A stretch of DNA of 37,654 bases from Desulfosporosinus nitroreducens (GTDB lineage Bacteria > Bacillota > Desulfitobacteriia > Desulfitobacteriales > Desulfitobacteriaceae), in contig NZ_JAMHFY010000037.1 in assembly GCF_023897015.1 (NCBI RefSeq), forward strand, positions 1 to 37,654. Reading direction: 5' to 3'. Position 1 is the first letter of the stretch; every line of letters begins with the position of its first letter. Shown in pieces: positions 32,265-37,654 of the stretch. The position numbers and the translations under genes are program-made. Below the pieces are notes generated by a model. It was not told where the DNA came from. It made no database searches and saw nothing but the letters and a program-made list of their open reading frames with translations.

Positions 32265-32354
32265 TGTGTAAGAGTACCAGGATGCAGCTTGCTAGCGCAT
32301 ACTGACCTCAATTCGGCAATGTCACATAACGTCCTGATTGTATGCGACGCACCC
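32265..32354 (-). promoter_or_regulatory. lysine-riboswitch-like fragment upstream of pylT
   Basis: Minus-strand GGTGCGTCGCATACAATCAG aligns with GGTGCATCGTACAATCAG at the start of the dapA lysine aptamer, and a GTGACATTGCCGAA follows where the dapA one has GTGAAAGG...GCCGAA. The closing GAGAGCTATC block is not seen. It is probably a decayed L box; a functional one seems unlikely. Confidence 0.3.
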
Positions 32355-32379
32355 CAACCGCTTTCATATTGGTGAAGTG

Positions 32380-33043
32380 TCGTGAAAACTCTGTTGTGCT
32401 AAATCGTTTAACTGTAATTTATTAATACTATTTCCTTTTTCTCGATCTTCAACATTAGCAATTGGGGTGGCAAACAAGATTTTCGTAGCTAATTTAATGA
32501 AGAGTGTTGATTGGTGGATAGATATCATCAAGTTTTAAATATAACCTGGCCCACTAAATAGGTATTTTAGTGGGCTAGGTATGCCAGATTACTGACATCA
32601 TTCCATACAGAAACGAGCTGTTAGAAATGTCCATCGATACAGGCGGTGACGAATGCCTGGTGGGTCCTGAGAGTTCAACTCAATACAATTTACTCAAACT
32701 GGTTGATGACGTGAGTGTGAGATGACAAAGGTTTCGTTAGTGTAAGAAGTTTGTACTAATGGAGATCTTAAGAGGAGACCTTGGTGCCCTTGCAATTGTT
32801 AGAAATGATTAAGGATAAGACTATGTCTTCACTTTATAACCCCCTTTCATGACTAAATGTTTCGGTAATTACACTGTAATATATATGCAATAATCATGCC
32901 AAGGCATAATGATAATGACTAATAATTAGAAAATGGCTGTTTCTAAGGTTTAATAAGCAATAACTTGTTTTAAAATATAGAAGAGAAAGTTACGCTATAT
33001 TGTTGAAAAACTCCAACAAAGAGAAAAAAATGACTTTCTCTTA
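32380..33043. other. gene-poor stretch with one hairpin
   Basis: No intact gene is supported. A 14-bp hairpin at 32546-32580 (core GCCCACTAAA/TTTAGTGGGC) has the same end sequence as the direct repeats at 3648 and 9330. A 45-codon + frame near 32584-32724 is unrecognised and has no start signals. GAGAAAGT/ACTTTCTC inverted sequence near 32985-33040 may be the left edge of the IS110 remnant. Confidence 0.4.
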
Positions 33044-34101
33044 TCAAAATAAAAGAAAGTTATTGAATATGAGGGTCCGGCAGCTTGAAACAGATACCAT
33101 TGTTACGGCAAGAAAGTAAAATAATCCGTGCAGCTCACGGTTGCCCTGCTTGTTGCTCTCGTCCCTGCCTTTTCCGGCGGAACTAAAGCTTTTCGGGGCA
33201 ATTCCGGCGAAGCAGGCTAGCTTATCAGCATTAGGAAAACGGCGTATGTCGCCTATTTCTGCAATCAGCTTGCTGGCGATTGCGTTACCGACACCGGGCA
33301 TAGTGGTCAGCTTGTAATCAAAGGCTTCCAGCATTTTCTCAATTTCCGTATCAATTTGTGCCAGCTCAACTGCCTGATGCTCTAAATCCCTGACAAGGCT
33401 CTGGGTGATAAAGTCCCTTGATTCCTGATAGTCGCGGATGGTATTGCCATCATTTTGCACACATTCAAGAATCAATTCAGCCTTGCTTTTCAAAATGTTT
33501 AGGGAGATAGCCTTCAGTTCTCCCGCTAATTCTTCTGCTGATTTGTTTTTCAAGTGACCGGGTGACGGATAGGTTTTCCAAAAGTATAATGCCGTTTTCC
33601 GGTCGATTTCACAGAAGAATTTTTTGTAGCTTGGGTAAGTAGCCGATACCTGTCATGTAATGCGTTTTTAAGCCTTATACCATCTTTCACAAGGGTATCC
33701 CGGCGGTTAACAAGCTGGGACAGTGTCCAATGGTTATCCTCCGGCTTTGCGTCGGGCAGGGTATGCAGCTGGTTGATCAGCACCGTTGCCACGCAATAAG
33801 CGTCGTGCTCATCGTTTTTCTTCATCATGGGCGCGCTTTTGCGCTGGTCGTAGGCTAAGGATGGATTTACATCTTTCACCGTATAACCTTTTTCAATCAG
33901 CCATACGGCAAGGCTCCTGCCGTAGCCATAGGCGTTTTCCAAGCCATAAATCGGGGACAGTCCCAGTTTTACAGCCATCTTGTTTACTCGTTTTGCCAGC
34001 TTATTGAATTCGCTGGGCTTGTTTTCGATAACAATTACATCTAATTTCTCATTCCAGCAATTCACCATTACGGCGGTATGGGTTTCTTTATGCAAGTCCA
34101 T
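33044..34101 (-). pseudogene. IS110-family transposase, frameshifted and 3'-truncated
   Basis: The first part (34101-33550) is the DEDD-type RuvC-like N-domain: GMDLHKETHTAVM, YGLENAYGYGRSLA and NDEHDAYCVATVL. The second (33553-33044) is the transposase_20 domain: LTTMPGVGNAIASKLIAEIG, KLACFAGIAP, SSAGKGRDESNKQGNREL. The join near 33630 is out of frame: the natural YPSYKKFFCEIDRKTALYFW continues in the other frame. The protein also ends ~60 residues early after FLAVTMVSVS. The element is therefore dead as it stands. No terminal inverted repeats are expected for IS110. Confidence 0.85.
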
Positions 34102-34968
34102 ACCGACATAGAGGTAGTTTTCTCTTTTCTGCGTATCATCCCTTCTTTTGTCCTGCCATCCACATAAAGCCCGAGTACCGGCAACCTCAGATGATAGCCT
34201 TCGTTCTCAGAACGGGCAAGGGCGCGACAGCCTATCTACCGCAAGACTTACAGTTTCAAACAGGTTATTTGCTTTGGTGTGTGATGTTAACTCTGTCTGA
34301 AAAGTATTGCAAGTCATTTCTGCGCTTATATCAAAACTGTCAACTGCAGAAAAGAAAAAGCGGGGGATTTTCGTACCCCCTTATACCCCCCTCTGGCGCA
34401 AATTTTACCACAGAACAAATTTCCTGTAAATCCATGGTTCACCATGAACCATGGGGTACAAGCCGATTTATATGTTCGTTACCGGCAGTCTACAGAAGCT
34501 GTGCGTTTCATGTATGCCCTCGTTATCCGGCACACAAATGTTTGATGCCAATGGCAAGTTTGCTAATATTGTTGTCTGGTACGTGAGCCACTGTGTGCCG
34601 CTGTGTCGCGTTTTGTTAACAGACTTAAGGTGTTTGCCCATTCAGCAAAAATAAAATCGGATTTGGCGGCTTTCTGCGAGACGTCCTGCACCCAAAAGCA
34701 CAGACTCTAAATATGGCTTATTCCCTCAATAGCAGGGTGAACCATGGGGTCGAAAACCGTGCAGGTTAAAGGAGCGGGGTCGCAGAGCTTCCACGCTCCG
34801 GCTCACACCGCCCCGCAATGCGGGTCTGAGAGAAATTTCCTTCGGGGTCAGATTTCTTGCCTTGGGTCACAACCGGGGTTATGGTTTGCGAAAATCCGCA
34901 TTTATCAAGGAACATGTCGGAGTCATTGCTGACCCTTATGTTTTTCCGAGGGTCAAGTTTTTGTATGT
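34102..34968. other. unassigned mobile-element DNA
   Basis: About 870 bp. Open frames on the + strand (for example 34191-34586 and 34744-35107) overlap each other, lack ribosome sites and show no recognisable domain. Base composition is more GC-rich than the chromosome around it, and G- and C-tracts form GGGGG/CCCCC hairpins near 34361-34385. It looks like non-coding flank of an inserted element. Confidence 0.35.
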
Positions 34969-35451
34969 CTACGCCCAGCGGTTTCGCCGGTTTTCTAAAT
35001 ACCGCAGCAATCTGCCGAGTAGCCGTTCTGTCGTTGAATCTGATGAATTTGTCTCTGATTCTGATGTAGGCATGAAACTAATAAGATTTTTTACCTCATC
35101 AGGATAGTTTATTTCATCACATAAAATATCAACTACTTCAATTGGATTGCAATAATCATCCTTGTGTTCATATACCCAGTTTAATGAAACATATAAAAAT
35201 TTCTCTCTCGAATCGGATGCATTGTCTGGGTTATGTGATGTTGCCAATTTATTGACAAGTTGATAAACATCATATGGAAGTTTTGCTTCACCCTGTAACA
35301 TGAATGCCAATTCTAAAACTTCCTCTGGTACGTTCTCATTTTTTTGTACAGCTTCTAGGGCATGTTCAATTGCAGTTTGGTGTGCTAAAAAGTTATTTTC
35401 AATTGCAAAAAGTATATCATTCCAATTTAACGGCACTAAATTTGTTACCAC
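34969..35451 (-). CDS. DUF2247-like protein, possible immunity protein
   Basis: 160 residues from GTG 35451; no good ribosome site. LNWNDILFAIENNFLAHQTAI near the start and KFLYVSLNWVYEHKDD, VDILCDEINYPDEVKNLISF and MP near residue 130 fit the DUF2247 family, small proteins often found as immunity proteins beside polymorphic toxins. The last ~30 residues (ERLLGRLLRYLENRRNRWA) come from the unassigned element sequence, so the natural C-terminus is probably replaced. The stop is TAG. Confidence 0.55.
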   Translation of the reverse strand: MVTNLVPLNWNDILFAIENNFLAHQTAIEHALEAVQKNENVPEEVLELAFMLQGEAKLPYDVYQLVNKLATSHNPDNASDSREKFLYVSLNWVYEHKDDYCNPIEVVDILCDEINYPDEVKNLISFMPTSESETNSSDSTTERLLGRLLRYLENRRNRWA

Positions 35452-35467
35452 GGCTGGTAACCACGTT

Positions 35468-35564
35468 CCCAGTCAAGTCGGTAGGTGACGGGCGGTGCAT
35501 CCACATCATCGCGGACAAGGACACCTACGAGGTACTAGAGATCGTGGAGATAGTGGACGAGTGA
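35468..35564 (+). pseudogene. GC-rich C-terminal coding fragment, unrecognised
   Basis: The + frame VGDGRCIHIIADKDTYEVLE, then IVEIVDE-stop, ends at 35564 and is directly followed by a good terminator. Codons are much more GC-rich than in neighbouring genes. The upstream part of the frame is antisense to the DUF2247-like gene, so this is the tail of a foreign gene cut by insertion. Confidence 0.4.
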
Positions 35565-35566
35565 CA

Positions 35567-35616
35567 AATTAGGAAGAGTTGTCCTCAAAAATGGGCAACA
35601 CTTCCTAATTTTTTTT
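35567..35616 (+). terminator. intrinsic terminator
   Basis: AATTAGGAAG pairs with CTTCCTAATT, extended by imperfect GTTGTCC/GGGCAAC, then TTTTTTT. It belongs to the truncated + strand gene ending at 35564. Confidence 0.75.
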
Positions 35617-35684
35617 GAACTTCGACAGCGCCCTCATTGACTTGCTCGCTACAAAATGCGGCTGAATTCACTGCAAAAGAAAAT

Positions 35685-35711
35685 GGGTCCAGCTGACTTT
35701 TCGCTGGACCC
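35685..35711 (-). terminator. terminator of the toxin-immunity operon
   Basis: GGGTCCAGC pairs with GCTGGACCC over a 9-base loop; on the minus strand it is followed by ATTTTCTTTT. Confidence 0.65.
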
Positions 35712-35804
35712 TTATGCTACATCGGTTTGTTAGAATCGTTGTACCGTAAAACTTGCTGCAGAATTATCATATTCTGTAGTTAGTTTCGTCTACTTTCAAA
35801 CGTT

Positions 35805-36323
35805 TCAGCTAAGCTTAGAAAGCAATTTTATCTCTTTTTTTGCTTTCAAGCGAATCTTCTGAGATACCCATTTGGCTATGCTTACTTTTACTAGTGAGTC
35901 TAACAATTTTCCCTTCATCTCATTAGTCATTTCTTCAAGCCATTTAAACGCTAATTCAGCCCAATATTGGGAACCTTGCTCAAGTCCAACTTTGACTATT
36001 TCGACAAATGGAAATGCTTCATTAACATCAATTTCGGATTCTACTGAGTCAAAAAACTCTTTAACCTCTTTGCGGACATCATTTATAGGTCGTTCCAATA
36101 TTACCATTACATAAATAAACGCATCTTCATTATCTAGTAAGAATAATCCATTTTTTCCTTCAACTACCCACATCCCGTCATCTTTTAATCCCATAAGGCT
36201 ACCATTGTTACATTTTACTATAGGTGCCCATTTTACTTTTTCATTTGATGGAACCAAGCTAGAAATTTTTAGTTTTTCAGATGTTGAACTTGAGGTAAAC
36301 ATTGATTTTATTTTATTTGTCAT
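35805..36323 (-). CDS. probable immunity protein of the RHS toxin
   Basis: 172 residues, no recognised family. Acidic middle (DNEDAFIYVMVILERPINDV, SVESEIDVNEAFPFVEIV) and a Lys-rich helical C-terminus. ATG 36323 lies two bases after the toxin stop, with GGGGGT overlapping the toxin's last codons, so the two are translated together. Position straight after a polymorphic-toxin C-terminus is the usual place for the cognate immunity gene. A terminator follows at 35685. Confidence 0.6.
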   Translation of the reverse strand: MTNKIKSMFTSSSTSEKLKISSLVPSNEKVKWAPIVKCNNGSLMGLKDDGMWVVEGKNGLFLLDNEDAFIYVMVILERPINDVRKEVKEFFDSVESEIDVNEAFPFVEIVKVGLEQGSQYWAELAFKWLEEMTNEMKGKLLDSLVKVSIAKWVSQKIRLKAKKEIKLLSKLS

Positions 36324-36325
36324 AT

Positions 36326-37654
36326 TTATTTACCCCCATAATGAATAACTGGCAGACCATAGTTCTGCATAACACTTTGGAATTGTTCTCTAACTCCCGG
36401 TGTCCAGTTTTGCCAATAATGTCCACTAGCCTCATTTGTAATAATTTCCCCATTTGCTCCACGACTAAACATTCCACCAACTACACTTGATTCGTCCGCT
36501 CCAATTGTTTGTGCTAACTGCTGGTGTGGTGAACCAGTGAACATTCCTGATTTTGGAGCACCAGATACGAAAGTTTTCGTTTTCGGATCGAATACATACT
36601 CTATACTACCGTTTCTAGGATAATAGTTTTTGAGTGCACCTACTGATTCTGAAGCAGGATTTACCCCCAGTACTCCTGGTGCGGGACCCGAACCTTTCCA
36701 AGCATTACCCGCCCCCTTAATAGCTCCCTTTCCGATACCTCCTACTCCAAACGGCATTATCCCAAGCGCATACTGTTGAGTATTTCCATTTTCGTCCACA
36801 TATGTTGGTGGAACAACTAATCCATATATAACCTTTTCGGCAAAGTTTAAGTCTTTGGGATTACTATTTACAATTCTCTCCACGATATCACAAAATGGTG
36901 GTTGTAAAGTCCCTATTGGGTGAGCTTGCATATCTTTTTGCATAGAATTTGCAAGCTCATTTAATTTTTTTAAATCAGCTTCACTCGTCCCCTGAGAAGA
37001 TATATCCTTCCCACTACATTGAACCGTATTATAATTCGGCTTCTTCGCAGATGCTTGATCTGCATATGACTTAGAATCTGTCACTCTAACACTATTGCTG
37101 ACGCTATTACTTATCGTCGGTCCAACCGATGAATTTTCTGGAACAACGTGGGGATTTTGAAAAGAACGCATAACTTCGGTAATCGTCATAGGCTTAATAA
37201 CCGTAGGCTCAGGCCTAGAGTTCATTGGAGAGTATTGTAAAAACTGTTCCGCGAGCGTAGGCTTATATGAATATGCTTGAAAGGTGTCGGGATTTGGTAT
37301 ATGCCCGCTCGGATCAGAATACATCACCGGGTTATTAGCCGTATACACATACCGATTTAGACTCAGCGGGTTCATAATCTCTCCCAAATAACTGTCCCTA
37401 GTCTGAAACCTCCCCATGCTCGGGTCATAATACCTGGCCCTTAAGAACTGCAGGCCGGAATCAATATCATGAGCCTCACCGTTGTAGCCATAGGGGTTGT
37501 TGAATAGTCTAGTATTCGGGCTTAATTTCCCGCCAGGCATAGGAGTACCAAAGGGGTCATAACGGTATTTATCCCTTACATGCCCTGCTGAGTTAATCAT
37601 CTGGGTTACGCTGTTATGCCCATCATAGAGGTAATAGAGGGGATCGTTGGGGAC
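36326..37654 (-). CDS. RHS-repeat polymorphic toxin, C-terminal part (partial)
   Basis: Runs off the window end; 442 codons are visible (the frame begins VPNDPLYYLYDGHNSVTQ before the internal Met at 37600). RHS core domain: YDPFG, YGYNGEAHDIDSGLQFLRARYYDPSMGRFQTRD and LNRYVYTANNPVMYSDPSG, where the protein is normally cleaved. A variable linker (~250 residues, including PFGVGGIGKGAIKGAGNAW) leads to a C-terminal toxin of ~110 residues: SPHQQLAQTIGADESSVVGG, then ITNEASGHYWQNWTPGVREQ. The toxin resembles the family called polymorphic toxin type 43, as I recall; its activity is not established here. Delivered to competitors; the next gene should protect the producer. Confidence 0.85.
   Translation of the reverse strand, partial: VPNDPLYYLYDGHNSVTQMINSAGHVRDKYRYDPFGTPMPGGKLSPNTRLFNNPYGYNGEAHDIDSGLQFLRARYYDPSMGRFQTRDSYLGEIMNPLSLNRYVYTANNPVMYSDPSGHIPNPDTFQAYSYKPTLAEQFLQYSPMNSRPEPTVIKPMTITEVMRSFQNPHVVPENSSVGPTISNSVSNSVRVTDSKSYADQASAKKPNYNTVQCSGKDISSQGTSEADLKKLNELANSMQKDMQAHPIGTLQPPFCDIVERIVNSNPKDLNFAEKVIYGLVVPPTYVDENGNTQQYALGIMPFGVGGIGKGAIKGAGNAWKGSGPAPGVLGVNPASESVGALKNYYPRNGSIEYVFDPKTKTFVSGAPKSGMFTGSPHQQLAQTIGADESSVVGGMFSRGANGEIITNEASGHYWQNWTPGVREQFQSVMQNYGLPVIHYGGK

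Noticed and set aside
32265-32354. Cobalamin riboswitch for the corrinoid genes
   Set aside because: The conserved B12-box GCCACTG pattern and its surrounding elements are absent; the similarity is to the lysine aptamer.
34191-34586. 131-residue + strand frame
   Set aside because: No ribosome site, low-complexity composition, overlaps another frame and a G/C-tract hairpin; not supported as a gene.

Overview
The window looks like a chromosomal segment of an anaerobic, spore-former-type Firmicute close to Desulfosporosinus/Desulfitobacterium. It carries a split pyrrolysyl-tRNA synthetase (separate PylSn and PylSc), corrinoid methyltransferases, sigma-54 regulation and strong AAGGAGG-type ribosome sites. 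Names are assigned from motifs and remembered family sequences; no search was run.

Layout. 1-3640: a broken NTF2-like gene, an AlkC-like DNA repair gene, a secreted six-repeat protein behind an array of 11-bp-spaced direct repeats, and a Cys-rich protein. 3648-9465: a minus-strand block (response regulator, histidine kinase, exported protein, ABC ATPase, ABC permease, CcdC-like protein) lying between two ~137-bp direct repeats. 9539-10723: dapA with lysine riboswitch, terminator and promoter. 10781-14398: a partly decayed methyltransferase locus (truncated corrinoid protein, intact non-pyrrolysine MttB-family enzyme, BCCT remnant, sigma-54 promoter, tandem operator dyads, PAS/sigma-54 activator with a 5' frameshift). 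14747-20535: YfiT-like protein, Fur-type iron ABC operon, then a graveyard of gene fragments.

20714-32126 is the centrepiece, a pyrrolysine/methylamine regulon. One minus-strand operon carries a methyltetrahydrofolate:corrinoid methyltransferase, pylB, pylC, pylD and pylSn. A second carries mttC, mttB (interrupted by an in-frame UAG read as pyrrolysine) and an EutH-type permease. A third unit is pylT-pylSc. A PAS/sigma-54 activator sits between the first two. Both operons start from near-identical -24/-12 promoters, each with the same 18-bp palindrome about 82 bp upstream; pylT has a weaker sigma-54-like site.

How they work together (inference from family knowledge): the permease imports a methylated amine; MttB, with its pyrrolysine, moves a methyl group to the corrinoid of MttC; the MtgA-like enzyme passes it to tetrahydrofolate; PylBCD make pyrrolysine from two lysines; PylSn+PylSc charge tRNA-Pyl. 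The nearby lysine-controlled dapA could feed the same precursor, but that link is only positional.

32180-37654 is mobile or accessory: a frameshifted IS110-family transposase, unassigned DNA, a DUF2247-like gene, and the 3' end of an RHS polymorphic toxin with a probable immunity gene.
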